DNA of 64,000 nucleotides from Panulirus ornatus (taxonomy: Eukaryota > Arthropoda > Malacostraca > Decapoda > Palinuridae), in NCBI RefSeq assembly GCF_036320965.1, contig NC_092249.1, positions 2,900,114 to 2,964,113 on the forward strand. The letters are read 5' to 3'. Each line of letters opens with the position of its first letter. Within the stretch, counting starts at the first letter, position 1. The position numbers and the translations under genes are program-made. The notes below the pieces were generated by a model, which was not told where the DNA came from, did no database searches, and saw only the letters and a program-made list of their open reading frames with translations. Below, one piece after another: positions 10,318-20,834 of the stretch.

Positions 10318-10393
<76 letters not shown>
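10093..10393. repeat. right arm of inverted repeat: (GA)n with two 56-mer copies
   Basis: Three GA runs (about 10093-10150, 10206-10264, 10321-10393) are separated by two copies of the 56-mer (10151-10206 and 10265-10320). Both are in the orientation opposite to the left arm. The first copy has a few substitutions and the second is a perfect match to the left arm. Confidence 0.93.
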
Positions 10394-10395
<2 letters not shown>

Positions 10396-10636
10396 AGCGC
10401 TCCTTCGCCTCCAACCCACACTGATGTAAACTGCAACTCAACTTCCATCAGCTGTTAGCACACACTCATAAAACTCTTGGGAAGGAGAATATTTCATCAC
10501 AGAGGTTTCAAAACATTAAAACCGAACTGTGGACACTGGTCGGAGGATAGGGGAAAAAAAAACCCAAATATTTCGGGAAAAAAGAAGAAAAAAAAAATAT
10601 TGCTTGGGAAGTTCTGTTTGACTTAGCTCCAACAGC

Positions 10637-10637
10637 C

Positions 10638-10711
<74 letters not shown>
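10637..10711. repeat. (GA)n microsatellite
   Basis: Pure GA run of about 72 bp. Confidence 0.97.
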
Positions 10712-10713
<2 letters not shown>

Positions 10714-11101
10714 CTCGCTGAACAGAGGTTAGCTTGAGGGAGTTAACAGCTAAGATATACGAGTCAGAGTAGATCATATAATCATATAATATATGACGCT
10801 GAGGGGATATAAGCGCCCTTCCTCGTCATGTAAAATATGAATAATTCATATACATAAAACGCCTCTGGTGATACGCGGGAAGGAAGGTATTATATGTGAA
10901 GATTTCTTTATCATTTTCTTACCTGAACAGGAAACGGAGGTCGATAGATACAACGCGGGAACGGAGATGAAAAGAACCTGGAGACAGATAAGCTGTGGGG
11001 GATGAACGGTAGACGAAAGGAGCCTGGAGACAGATAAGCTTAAGAAAGAGAGAAGGGGTGAGGGGGGGGTCGGTTAGAGGGGGTGAGGGGGGGGTCGGTT
11101 A
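10712..11101. other. unique sequence with a short direct repeat
   Basis: GGAGCCTGGAGACAGATAAGCT-like segments repeat at about 10973-11000 and 11020-11041. A GGGGTGAGGGGGGGTCGGTTAG segment is duplicated at about 11055-11102. No gene seen. Confidence 0.6.
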
Positions 11102-11124
11102 GCCACCCCTCACTCGACGAAGCT

Positions 11125-11640
11125 CAGACAACGAGGAAGTTCCCAGTGAGGCAGACAACGAGGAAGTTCCCAGTGAGGCAGACAACGAGCAAGTTCCCAG
11201 TGAGGTAGACAACGAGCAAGTTCCTAGTGAGGCAGACAACGAGGAAGTTCCCATTGAGGCAGACAACGAGGAAGTTCCCAGTGAGGCAGACAACGAGGAA
11301 GTTCCCAGTGAGGCAGACAACGAGGAAGTTCCCAGTGAGGCAGACAACGAGGAAGTTCCCAGTGAGGCAGACAACGAGGAAGTTCCCAGTGAGGCAGACA
11401 ACGAGGAAGTTCACAGTGAGGCAGACAACGAGGAAGCTCCAAGTGAGGCAGACAACGAGCAAGTTCCCAGTGAGGCAGACAACGAGGAAGTTCCCAGTGA
11501 GGCAGACAACGAGGAAGTTCCCAGTGAGGCAGACAACGAGGAAGTTCCCAGTGAGGCAGACAACGAGGAAGTTCCCAGTGAGGCAGACAACGAGGAAGTT
11601 CCCAGTGAGGCAGACAACGAGGAAGTTCACAGTGAGGCAG
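11125..11640 (+). repeat. 27-bp minisatellite (ADNEEVPSE frame)
   Basis: About 19 units of GAGGCAGACAACGAGGAAG plus TTCCCAGT. Because 27 is divisible by three, several frames stay open. One plus frame would encode an acidic nonapeptide ADNEEVPSE. That frame is open from a TAG near 11100 to a TAA near 11812, well past the array, but has no ATG. Unit variants include gaa to caa, ccc to cct, gca to gta and agt to att, with no obvious excess of silent changes. Treated as non-coding satellite; an exon cannot be excluded. Confidence 0.9.
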
Positions 11641-12560
11641 GTGAAGACCCCCCCAGTGCCTTACATGGCTTCCTTGTACACCGTGGCGCGGACCCTCTAC
11701 AGTACATAATCGTATTACCATCTCTGCATCACGCACGGGCCAAGTCCTTAACCTACAAACCCGCTGGTTCTCCCCGCAGCTGGTACGTGTACGTGACGTA
11801 CACACGGTTGTAAAGTGGCAAGAGAACATGGGATTCGGGTACGTGCTGGTCGACGCGTGGAAAACGGGACGCGCAGACCCCCTGAGCGTTTTGGTGATGA
11901 TTTACATCTTCAGGGATACAGAGACGTACACAACCGACTATAAAAGTATAGTCCAATGAAAATGGAGGAAGGGGGGTTGTTACTTTTCAACACCCAGAGG
12001 ATAACGGCATCATCATCAAACACCATGTGGGGTGTTCACCTCATTCCTGGCTGGGACAGAAAACGTGTCCTGCCCGACGGTAAATATTTCCCCACGAGAG
12101 AAAATGGGATGTGTGACGCCACACGCATAAAATCCGATATACACACACATGAAAGAGGTGATCTAGTCCCAGGGAAAGCCCCCCCCCCCCCAAGGGAGAA
12201 CATAGAATCAGCCCCCATCAAGATCAGCTATAAAGGAAAGAGGAATCTAATACCATAAATATCTACAAGATCCTACACACGAGAGAGAGAGGATTACACA
12301 GGCGATGAGGAGGAGGGAACCCACTCTCGAGGGGAGGGAAAAAATGTCTTCCCAAAACCGCCATTACAGAAATGCTTCGATACGTCCCCACTTGAAAGGA
12401 GAAAAGGTATTCGACTATTCGTCGATCCCCCATGACCTTAAGGTAAACGACTGTGTGACCCTTGACTACGACGATGGGTAAATAGGCGATTCGATCCTTA
12501 GGTAAGACGACACATGGAGGCTTGGGTAATCATGAGAGTCTCCCCTGACCCATGAGACGA
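11641..12560. other. unique sequence, no gene seen
   Basis: No gene or RNA identified. Contains a C run at about 12180-12190. Near its end, AGGTCA half-sites appear at 12566-12579 just before the next 21-bp-type array. Confidence 0.5.
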
Positions 12561-12565
12561 ACGTC

Positions 12566-12579
12566 AGGTCAAAAGGTCA
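12566..12579 (+). promoter_or_regulatory. AGGTCA half-site pair, DR2 spacing
   Basis: AGGTCA at 12566-12571 and 12574-12579 are separated by AA. The pair precedes the 12.6-kb satellite array as the DR1 motifs do at 8.3 and 29.9 kb. Function not demonstrated. Confidence 0.35.
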
Positions 12580-12611
12580 AACGCAAAGGATCAAGACTTC
12601 ATCGGAGGGGG

Positions 12612-13150
12612 TGGGTCGTACCGTCGTGTTCAGGGGGTCGTATCGTCGTGTTCAGAGGGTCGTACCGTCGTGTTCAGGGGGTCGTACCTTTGTGTTCAGG
12701 GGGTCGTATACCGTCGTGTTCAGGGGGTCGTACCGTCGTGTTCAGGGGGTCGTACCGTCGTGTTCAGGGGGTCGTACCGTCGTGTTCATGGGGTCGTACC
12801 GTCGTGTTCATGGGGTCGTACCGTCGTGTTCATGGGGTCGTATCGCCGTGTTCATGGGGTCGTACCGTCGTGTTCATGGGGTCGTACCGTCGTGTTCATG
12901 GGGTCGTATCGCCGTGTTCAGGGGGTCGTATACCGTCGTGTTCAGGGGGTCGTATACCGTCGTGTTCAGGGGGTCGTATACCGTCGTGTTCAGGGGGTCG
13001 TATACCGTCGTGTTCAGGGGGTCGTACCGTCGTGTTCATGGGGTCGTACCGTCGTGTTCATGGGGTCGTACCGTCGTGTTCAGGGGGTCGTATACCGTCG
13101 TGTTCAGGGGGTCGTACCGTCGTGTATGAGAGATACGTACCGTCGTGGTA
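12612..13150 (+). repeat. 22/24-bp variant of the 21-bp minisatellite, locus 2
   Basis: About 23 units of GTCGTACCGTCGTGTTCAGG type. Units with GTCGTATACCG carry a TA insertion (24 bp), others are 22 bp, and a middle block has CATGG in place of CAGGG. The block structure shows local duplication of variant units. Confidence 0.92.
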
Positions 13151-13395
13151 TACACCAACCCCCCAGAGAGAGAGGAGAGGCAAGGCAAGCAAGGAGGAGA
13201 GGAGGAAGGGGGGCGGGGTGTGTGTTCTGACCCCCGAAGACGGGGAGGTCACACGCCACTAGCCACGCCCACACAATAAGTTTCAATTAATTCTAACGAG
13301 GGCAGGGAAACTTGCCTCTACCTCAGGCTCCGCCGACATGATCACGTGAGCCTGAATAAAATATGGCGTTACCCGCTCCTCAAAATCACTTCTGA
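13151..13395. other. unique sequence, no gene seen
   Basis: Purine-rich stretch at about 13163-13215, then mixed sequence. No gene seen. Confidence 0.55.
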
Positions 13396-13429
13396 AGACA
13401 CACACACACACACACACACAGGAACACAC

Positions 13430-13492
<63 letters not shown>
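13396..13492. repeat. (CA)n and (CT)n microsatellites
   Basis: A CA run (about 13396-13420) and a CT run (about 13433-13491) separated by about a dozen bases. Confidence 0.95.
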
Positions 13493-13494
<2 letters not shown>

Positions 13495-13539
13495 TGATTA
13501 CCCTTAACACCTCTAATTAACCCCCTCAACCCGCTCCCT

Positions 13540-13965
13540 CCATCACTCCTAGGCGTGTTGCTCTCCCTCTCTCCATCACTACCACCACCCCGCTCCCCAC
13601 TCCCCTACTACGTCGTCACTGCCACCACTCATCCTCCATCACTCTACTCCATCATTATTCCCGGTGCCACTTCACTCTACAGCTTTCCTCCCTCTATCTC
13701 CTGGTCCATCTCCATCAACCTTCCCCTCCCTCCCTATCCTCCTTCTCCAACACATCTCCCTCATCCATTTCCAACACATTTCCCTCATCCACCTCCTCCA
13801 ACACATCTCCCTCATCCACCTCGAACACATCTCCCTCACCCACCTCCAACACATCTACCTCCTCCACCACATCTCCCTCCTCCCTCTCGAGCACATCTCC
13901 CTCCTCCACCTCCTCCAACACATCTCTATCATCCATCTCACAATCTCTCACGTACTTCACCCCCA
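13540..13965. repeat. pyrimidine-rich CTCCYT minisatellite
   Basis: From about 13740 the units ACACATCTCCCTCMTCCACC repeat irregularly with period near 30. Upstream sequence is also C/T-rich. Open frames here come from the biased composition. Confidence 0.8.
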
Positions 13966-13970
13966 CAGGG

Positions 13971-13971
<1 letters not shown>

Positions 13972-14037
<66 letters not shown>
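13972..14037. repeat. (GT)n microsatellite
   Basis: Pure GT run of about 64 bp. Confidence 0.97.
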
Positions 14038-14038
<1 letters not shown>

Positions 14039-14109
14039 ATTTGTTCATTTCTCTACAAAATACAACGATCACTTCTTCCCTCCCTTGAATTGGCTAGCCT
14101 CAACAACCT

Positions 14110-14522
14110 CGGCACTCCATTCCCTCCACTATTCCCATTTCCCTCCACTTTCCCAATAATTTCCCTCCTCTTCTTCCCTCCAATATACCAATATTTCCCT
14201 TCTCTTCCTCCCTCCACTATACCAATATTTCCTTCCTCTTCCTCCCTCCAATATCCCAACAATTCCCTCCTCCTCTTCCCTCCAATATCCTAATAGTTCC
14301 CTCCTCCTCTTCCCTCCAATATCCTAATAGTTCCCTCCTCCTCTTCCCTCCAATATCCCAACAATTCCCTCCTCCTCTTCCCTCCAATATCCTAATAGTT
14401 CCCTCCTCCTCTTCCCTCCAATATCCTAATAGTTCCCTCCTCCTCTTCCCTCCAATATCCTAATAGTTCCCTCCTCCTCTTCCCTCCAATATCCTAATAG
14501 TTCCCTCCTCCTCTTCCCTTCA
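14110..14522. repeat. 34-bp pyrimidine-rich minisatellite
   Basis: Units of TCCCTCCAATATCCTAATAG plus TTCCCTCCTCCTCT. They are highly uniform at about 14270-14520 and more divergent to the left. Almost all purines are on the opposite strand. Confidence 0.92.
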
Positions 14523-14734
14523 CTGTACCAATCCACCTCTCCCACCCATTTCCACCCAGCTTCCCTCCCTCCACCTCTACGCTTCTGTTCCCATCCACGT
14601 TCCACCTTCCCTCCTCTCCTCCCTCCCACGATCCCAATCTTCCTTCACTCTACTCCTCCCTCCCTCCCTCCCTCCCTGGACTCCCTCCCTCCCAGTAGCA
14701 CTAATCCCACACGCCACACAGCCGTCATCTTCGA
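14523..14734. other. C/T-rich unique sequence
   Basis: Continuation of the pyrimidine bias with a (CCCT)n run near 14660-14690. No gene seen. Confidence 0.6.
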
Positions 14735-15185
14735 GCCAAGGATTTCCACCTTAAACTTCCTCAGCCAAGACGGCCATCTTGAAAACTTCCTAAGCCTTCC
14801 CAAACTTCCTCAGCCAAGACTTCTATATTCACTCCTTCCCTCAGCCAAGACTTCCTTCTTCAACTTCCTCAGCCAAGACTTCTATAATTCACTCCTTCCC
14901 GCAGCCAAGACTTCCTTCTTCAACTTCCTTAGCCAAGACTTCTATATTCACTCCTTCCCTCAGCCAAGACTTCCTTCTTAAACGTCCTCAGCCAAGACTT
15001 CTGTACTCACTCCCTCAGCCAAGACGTCCTATCTTTAACTTCCTCAGCCAAGACCTCCACCTTCTTCCTCAGCCAATACTTCCTTCTTCAACTTCCTCAG
15101 CCACGATTACCATCTTAAACTTCCTCGGGCAAGACCTCCTTTTCAAACTTCCTCAGCCAAGACTCCCACCTTAATCCTTCTCAGC
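14735..15185. repeat. degenerate CCTCAGCCAAGACTTC repeat
   Basis: The motif CCTCAGCCAAGACTTC recurs about 14 times at spacings of roughly 22-40 bp. The linkers are variable (CTTCTTCAACTT or TATATTCACTCCTTCC). Confidence 0.85.
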
Positions 15186-15348
15186 TGACACGACGACATT
15201 CCCTCCACATCTCGTAACCTCAGCGCACCCACACAATCTCTCAGCGCATCCGCCACAATCCCTCACAGGCCCACAACAGGTTGTGTAGTGGAGGTACAGT
15301 CGAGCCTAAGCTTGTGGTGGTCGGTACGTCGGGGAGTGTAATACACTC

Positions 15349-15349
<1 letters not shown>

Positions 15350-15431
<82 letters not shown>
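15350..15431. repeat. (GA)n microsatellite
   Basis: Pure GA run of about 80 bp. Confidence 0.97.
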
Positions 15432-15433
<2 letters not shown>

Positions 15434-15676
15434 GGGAACAGATATGCGGGCGAGAACTCGTCTTGGCTGTGGACACCTCAACAAACTCCTACGAGAACGA
15501 AAGGTTATTTAATAATTCACCCGGGTTTCATCCCATCCTCCATTATATCTAAACACAAAAAAACTAAAGAAAAAGGAATAAAAAAAAATGACCCTTGGCT
15601 AGACTGTAACCCTGTTTTGTCAAGGAATAATGATAATACAACCCCACTAAACATTTCACACTCCACTCGCTGTGTT

Positions 15677-15679
<3 letters not shown>
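15432..15679. other. unique sequence, no gene seen
   Basis: A/T-rich with A runs near 15558-15590. No gene seen. Confidence 0.55.

Positions 15680-15766
<87 letters not shown>
15680..15766. repeat. (AT)n microsatellite
   Basis: TA run with one AAA interruption near 15713. No retroposon tail is visible on either side. Confidence 0.96.
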
Positions 15767-15767
<1 letters not shown>

Positions 15768-16224
15768 CTGGTAATTTACATATGGCATTAACTCATAGAA
15801 AAAAATAAAGTTTCTTCATCCTGTTCGAGTCTTACACCATCTAGGTAAACTTCAACTCCCCATCACATCGAATCCCCCCAAACTTCCCAACAGCCAATCA
15901 CAACAAACGAATAAAAAACAAGAAAGAAAACTTCCTCTTCAGTAGAAGAGAACTTCCAACCTTTTCTGCACACGATATGCAAAACATGTCCCCTTTTTTC
16001 CACCCACCCCTACGGCTCACGGTGGTCCTCCACGAACTCTAAAAGAGAAACCAGGGACTGAACAGGGCGAGCAGCGTTCTTACTTATGGTCCAAAAAAAG
16101 AAAAAAAAAGAGACTTTAACATTGTAGTTGAGGTGCGAGACACATTAGCCTCAAACTGCACTGCCACACATGGATGAATAAAGACAATAGAATAAGGTAC
16201 AAAAATCGTTGGGTGTCTATTAGC
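15767..16224. other. unique sequence, no gene seen
   Basis: No gene or RNA recognised. Confidence 0.55.
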
Positions 16225-16520
16225 CTCGTGAGCACGACGGTACGACCCTTGAGCACGACGGTGCCATCCTTGAGCACGACGGTACGCTCCTTGAGCACGA
16301 CGGTACGATCCTTCAACACGACGATACGACTTTTGAGCACGACGGTACGACCCTTGAGTACGACGGTACGATCCTTGAGCACGACGGTGCGATCCTTGAG
16401 CACGACGGTGCGACCCTTCAACACAACGATACGACCCGTGAGCACGACGGTGCGACCCTTCAACACGACGATACGACCTTTGAGCACAAAGGTGCGACCC
16501 TTGAGCACGACGGTACGACA
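16225..16520 (-). repeat. 21-bp minisatellite, locus 3 (inverted)
   Basis: About 14 units of the CGTACCGTCGTGCTCAAG family read on the minus strand. There are two sub-types: GAGCACGACGGT and CAACACGACGATACGA. Confidence 0.92.
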
Positions 16521-17370
16521 AATTACATAGACCAGGCCGTCATACATAAGGAATCGTTTCCCACTTGCTTGAAGGGTCGTCGTAACGCCACTCACCCAAC
16601 GCTGGGTCGTATGGCCAGACTCAAGTGATTGTAACGACAAGATGAGTAGTTTGAGAGACGAGCAACTTGACCTCATCACAGTTTAACCCATGCACGCGTT
16701 GCGTGGCTCCTCCTGCATCATATATATCTCCCTTGACACACAGGCAGGCAAACCAAAGACTGTCGTCAAGTCTACAAAATACAAATACATAACAATAAAC
16801 TACAAAATAACAACAGGTTAGCCAACGAGAAACAATGGGACTTGGCCATGCCAACGAGCGACCAGATTATCTTCATAGACAGCGAAGCTGCTGCTCCTAC
16901 AAACTCCATTTTACGAATAACATTTTTGAAATGATTTTAACCGCAACTCGACCCTGTTCGTCAACCGACCGTCCATCCTACAGCAACGAATCAACAGAGG
17001 TAAAAAAAAAAAAGGGGGTGTTCCTCTTGGTCATTCCCAAACCATCCATTCATCTACAAATCAAGTGCTGCAACTCGTCCCTATTGGCTGCTCAAACCAC
17101 AACCCGTCTATTGCACGCCCAGGGTTGGAACGGGTCCCACTTGTTCCTTTTCAACCATCCATCGTGCACCAGTGATATGCAATGTTCTGCCCCCTGGGGG
17201 ATAGAAAAGCTTCTTGAAGACGTAAGACCCCAGCCTGGACGACACTAAACTCCTCCTCACCTCCCTGGCTGCCTCCTTCCTTTCCCGGCGAAGGGGAAGG
17301 GAGGGAGGGAATATCTTGAAGGTCTTCAGCATTCTCCATCATCGTCTCCCCTTACCAACTACCTCTGTAC
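16521..17370. other. unique sequence, no gene seen
   Basis: Several short open frames (for example about 16835-17248 plus and 17332-17108 minus) show no recognisable domain. A-run at about 17002-17013. Confidence 0.5.
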
Positions 17371-17374
17371 CTCC

Positions 17375-17545
17375 ACTAGCGTCCACCACCACCAGCGTTC
17401 ACTACCACTAGTGTCCACCACCACCACCAGCGTCCACCACCACCAACGTCCACCACCACCACCAACAGCGTCCACCACCAACATTAGCGTCCACCATCAC
17501 CAGCGTCCACCACCATCACCAGCGTCCACCACATCCATGGCCGAC
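17375..17545. repeat. CACCAC/CAGCGT triplet-rich repeat
   Basis: Irregular units of AGCGTCCACCACCACCA, mixing CAC triplets with GCGTC. Period about 15-24. Confidence 0.85.
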
Positions 17546-17785
17546 CCACCCTCCTCAAGAAATCCCCAACACATCCATTGGACAAACGCTCCCGCTTCCC
17601 TTGACATCCCTCCACCATTATAACGAAAGCCTTCCGTTATCTAACGACGTTGTAACCGATGTCGTAACGAATACAGAAACTCGAAATAGCCTCGCTACAA
17701 TCCCCGAGGTACGTGATTTTGGTCAAATTCCGTTAACGACGCTTATTGCACTGGGGCGCTAAAGAGGTCCGAAGCTGATTGGTTG

Positions 17786-17787
<2 letters not shown>
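17546..17787. other. unique sequence, no gene seen
   Basis: No gene or RNA recognised. Confidence 0.5.

Positions 17788-17821
<34 letters not shown>
17788..17821. repeat. (GT)n microsatellite
   Basis: Pure GT run of about 33 bp. Confidence 0.95.
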
Positions 17822-17822
<1 letters not shown>

Positions 17823-17956
17823 CTGATGTTACCCAAGACCTTTCTAAAAGGCTCCTTCTGCAACCTCGGAGACTGCGCAACTTCCAGTTTCAGGGAGATG
17901 TAGAATCCTTTAAAGTGAGAAATCCTTTGACGAGACTGTACTCCCACTGATACATT

Positions 17957-17960
<4 letters not shown>

Positions 17961-18045
<85 letters not shown>

Positions 18046-18046
18046 T
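17961..18046. repeat. (AT)n microsatellite at a retroposon 3' end
   Basis: TA run with one TACATA interruption. Its right edge coincides with the 3' tail of the minus-strand retroposon that follows. Confidence 0.96.
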
Positions 18047-18170
18047 CTTTTCTTTCATACTATTTGCCATTTCCCGCGATAGCGAGGTAGCGTTAAGAAC
18101 AGAGGACTGGGTCTTTGAGGGAATATCCTCACCTGGCCCTCTTCTCTGTTCCTTCTTTTGGAAGAAAAAA
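18047..18170 (-). mobile_element. short retroposon family copy, 5'-truncated
   Basis: Read on minus, it runs from a GGAACAGAGAAGAGGGCC-like segment through CCCAGTCCTCTGTTCTTAAC to the 3' tail CGCTACCTCGCTATCGCGGG plus AAATGGCAAATAGTATGAAAG, then (AT)n. The same sequence occurs at 31144-31211 and 41065-41303. Compared with the 41-kb copy it is truncated at a poly(A)-like stretch near 18167. It has no coding capacity, so it is a SINE or the non-coding 3' end of a larger element. Confidence 0.75.
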
Positions 18171-18173
18171 AAA

Positions 18174-18400
18174 AATATATATATATATTCTTTTATTATA
18201 CTTTGTCGCTGTCTCCCGCGTCAGCGAGGTAGCGCCAGGAAACAGACGAAAGAATGGCCCAACCCACCCTCATACACATGTATATACATAAACGCCCACA
18301 CACGCGCATATACATACATATACATACACAGACATATACATATATACATATGTACATATTCATACATGCTGCCCTCATCCATTCCCGCCGCCACCCCGCC
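18174..18400 (-). mobile_element. LINE 3'-UTR copy, 5'-truncated
   Basis: Read on minus, the end CGCTACCTCGCTGACGCGGG plus AGACAGCGACAAAGTATAAT matches the LINE 3' terminus at 6970-7022. The match extends upstream through GGGTTGGGCCATTCTTTCGT and TGTATATACATGTGTATG. Further upstream the segment (about 18310-18410) includes GCCACCCCGCCACACATG, not present in the 6-kb copy. A short (AT)n tail at 18174-18190 separates it from the neighbouring retroposon. The two tails are tandem in the same orientation. Confidence 0.78.
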
Positions 18401-18412
18401 ACACATGAAATA

Positions 18413-18428
18413 TATATATATATATACA
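18413..18428. repeat. short (AT)n
   Basis: Short TA run at the 5' side of the LINE 3'-UTR copy. Confidence 0.85.
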
Positions 18429-19160
18429 TTACCTTTCCATCTTTCTGTAAGAGCATTGAATTCCCCCACTAACCCGGTCTATAGACACGCTTCTCACACG
18501 ATAAAACCACGAGCAAAACTTCCACAAGTACAGACTGAAGACAACTTTTCCCTCTGGCCCAGGAGTTTCCCCCCCTCACACAGTTGCCAGACGCACGAGG
18601 ATGCTGCGTTCATGCCGACAGTGGGTAGAGCCGATGCCTGCATACGAGAGAATGCTGCGTGAACACGTATGTGCTGTATGCTTCATCTGCGTATCAGAGC
18701 CGAGTCTGAATTCGCCCCCTGCGTATAATGAACCCTTATCAACAACACCTGTGGTTTTTAATTACCTGTCACGCGTATGTAGTTATTAGAGGGGGAAAAA
18801 AACCTTTGCATCGCCACTTCCCGTTTTCTTTACATCATCATCATCAACACAAAACATCAGCGATCAAGACGTTCATCCGTCTCGTACAGTCTCAAAAATG
18901 CTACAGCGATATATCTACCACACACACACACACACACACACACACCACACTCTTCCAAAGCGAAATAATGATTCCTTTTTCCTAGTACACTGGAGCCACC
19001 AGTGGCCCTGTACACACCACACCGCCACGAACAACCCGATAATCCGCCTAAGCTAACTTATATACGTCCTTACGTGAAGACGTTTTTCTCATATATCGTT
19101 TAAAGACGTTTACCACGTTAATGCCCCAAGGTTCCTGGGTGTTAATGATCATTGTCATCC
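18429..19160. other. unique sequence with a short (CA)n
   Basis: No gene seen. Pure CA run at about 18919-18943. Confidence 0.6.
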
Positions 19161-19164
19161 TGTC

Positions 19165-19540
19165 TTTGCTTCTTTCTTTCAGCTTCTCTGCTTTCTTCTT
19201 CTTTCTTTCAAGTTCTCTGCTTTCTCCTTGTTTCTTTTAGCTTCTCTGCTTTCTCCTTCTTTCTTTCAGCTTCTCTGCTTTCTCCTTCTTTCTTTTAGCT
19301 TCTCTGCTTTCTTCCTCTTCTTTCTTTCAGCTTCTCTGCTTTCTTCCTCTTCTTTCTTTCAGCTTCTCTGCTTTCTTCTTCTTTCTTTCAAGTTCTCTGC
19401 TTTCTCCTTCTTTCTTTCAGCTTCTCTGCTTTCTCCTTCTTTCTTTTAACTTCTCTGCTTTCTCCTTCTTTCTTTTAGCTTCTCTGCTTTCTTCCTCTTC
19501 TTTCTTTCAGCTTCTCTGCTTTCTTCTTCTTTCTTTCCAT
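19165..19540 (+). repeat. ~31-bp pyrimidine minisatellite resembling 3' splice sites
   Basis: About 12 units of TTCTTTCTTTCAGCTTCTCT plus GCTTTCTTC. Most units present a pyrimidine tract ending in CAG or TAG followed by C, the form of a 3' splice site. Three units read CAAG or TAAC instead. Confidence 0.9.
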
Positions 19541-19729
19541 CCTAGGGGTTTCCCCCCTCATTGAACTGACTTCTTTCATCTTTCCCTCCTCAAAACCCCC
19601 CACCACAAGCCTCCAACCTTACCTCCAAAAACCCTTTTCCAAGCCAAATTACCATTTTCCCCAACCCCACTCCTCCTCCATTTACTGTCCATTGCCCTGA
19701 CCTAACCCGTCCAAAGTTCGACGGGTTTC

Positions 19730-19733
<4 letters not shown>
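19541..19733. other. unique sequence, no gene seen
   Basis: C/T-rich. No gene recognised. Confidence 0.5.

Positions 19734-19788
<55 letters not shown>
19734..19788. repeat. (CA)n microsatellite
   Basis: Pure CA run of about 53 bp. Confidence 0.97.
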
Positions 19789-19892
19789 ACAACTACCTAT
19801 AATAAACAGCCGAATGCGTTACCAATCTAATTCTGGGTCACTGAACACCCAGGGAGAGGAAGAGGGAGACAGAGAGGCGGCCCTAAGGATGG

Positions 19893-19895
<3 letters not shown>

Positions 19896-19977
<82 letters not shown>
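19896..19977. repeat. (GA)n microsatellite
   Basis: Pure GA run of about 81 bp. Confidence 0.97.
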
Positions 19978-20129
19978 ATCAATGCTAAGCTTTCCAGTGC
20001 AAGCTTTCATTGCTATGAGAACGAGGAGGCAAATAGCAAAACCGAGTCAAGCGAAGGATATGTAACATCCACTACGAAAAGCTTCGTACATGGCAAAAGG
20101 AGAGTAATCCCCAGCCAGCCATGCTGTAG

Positions 20130-20131
<2 letters not shown>

Positions 20132-20220
<89 letters not shown>
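20132..20220. repeat. (GA)n microsatellite
   Basis: GA run of about 80 bp with one GACAGA near the end. Confidence 0.97.
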
Positions 20221-20222
<2 letters not shown>

Positions 20223-20640
20223 GGACAGAGTTCACGGGATTTTCACGTCAGTAGAGACGCTGTCCCACGTCATACATGACAGGTGTTGTGGTGTGTACAC
20301 TTCCCAAGTGGCACTTAACGACTCTCCTACAATTAGATGATAAAGCAATATAAACTGTGTGTATATAAATGAATAAATATAAAATAAATCAAATAAAACA
20401 TAACTACTACTATCAATAACGACGTGAATCAAAAAACACAAATAATAATGACGTGAATCAAAAAAAACACAAATAGTCTAACAATTCCGAGAGGTTACCC
20501 TCTTCCCATTTTCTTTAAGATGATGCAGAATCCTACCTCAGCTCCCTTGATCTCTTGGCTCCGCCAGAACGAAAACGAAAAGTCTACTCTCAAGAACCCG
20601 AACTTTACAAACTTAAAAAAACACGATTTACCCAAGTCCC

Positions 20641-20642
<2 letters not shown>
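20221..20642. other. unique sequence, no gene seen
   Basis: A/T-rich with a small duplication of AATCAAAAAACACAAATA at about 20427-20474. No gene seen. Confidence 0.55.

Positions 20643-20707
<65 letters not shown>
20643..20707. repeat. (CT)n microsatellite
   Basis: CT run with one CC interruption at about 20670. Confidence 0.97.
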
Positions 20708-20708
<1 letters not shown>

Positions 20709-20834
20709 GTGCTTCAAACTTCAAAGGGACTGTGAAAGTACTTATAAAGTAAGCAAAAGCGGGGACATCTGAGGGACACGTTCTCCGATCGTAAGGTAGT
20801 CGTAAGGATACGTCTTAAAAATACTGGAGGTTGA

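Noticed and set aside
9723..10458. Arginine/glutamate and serine/leucine repeat proteins
   Set aside because: Translations of (GA)n and (CT)n dinucleotide runs; no flanking coding sequence.
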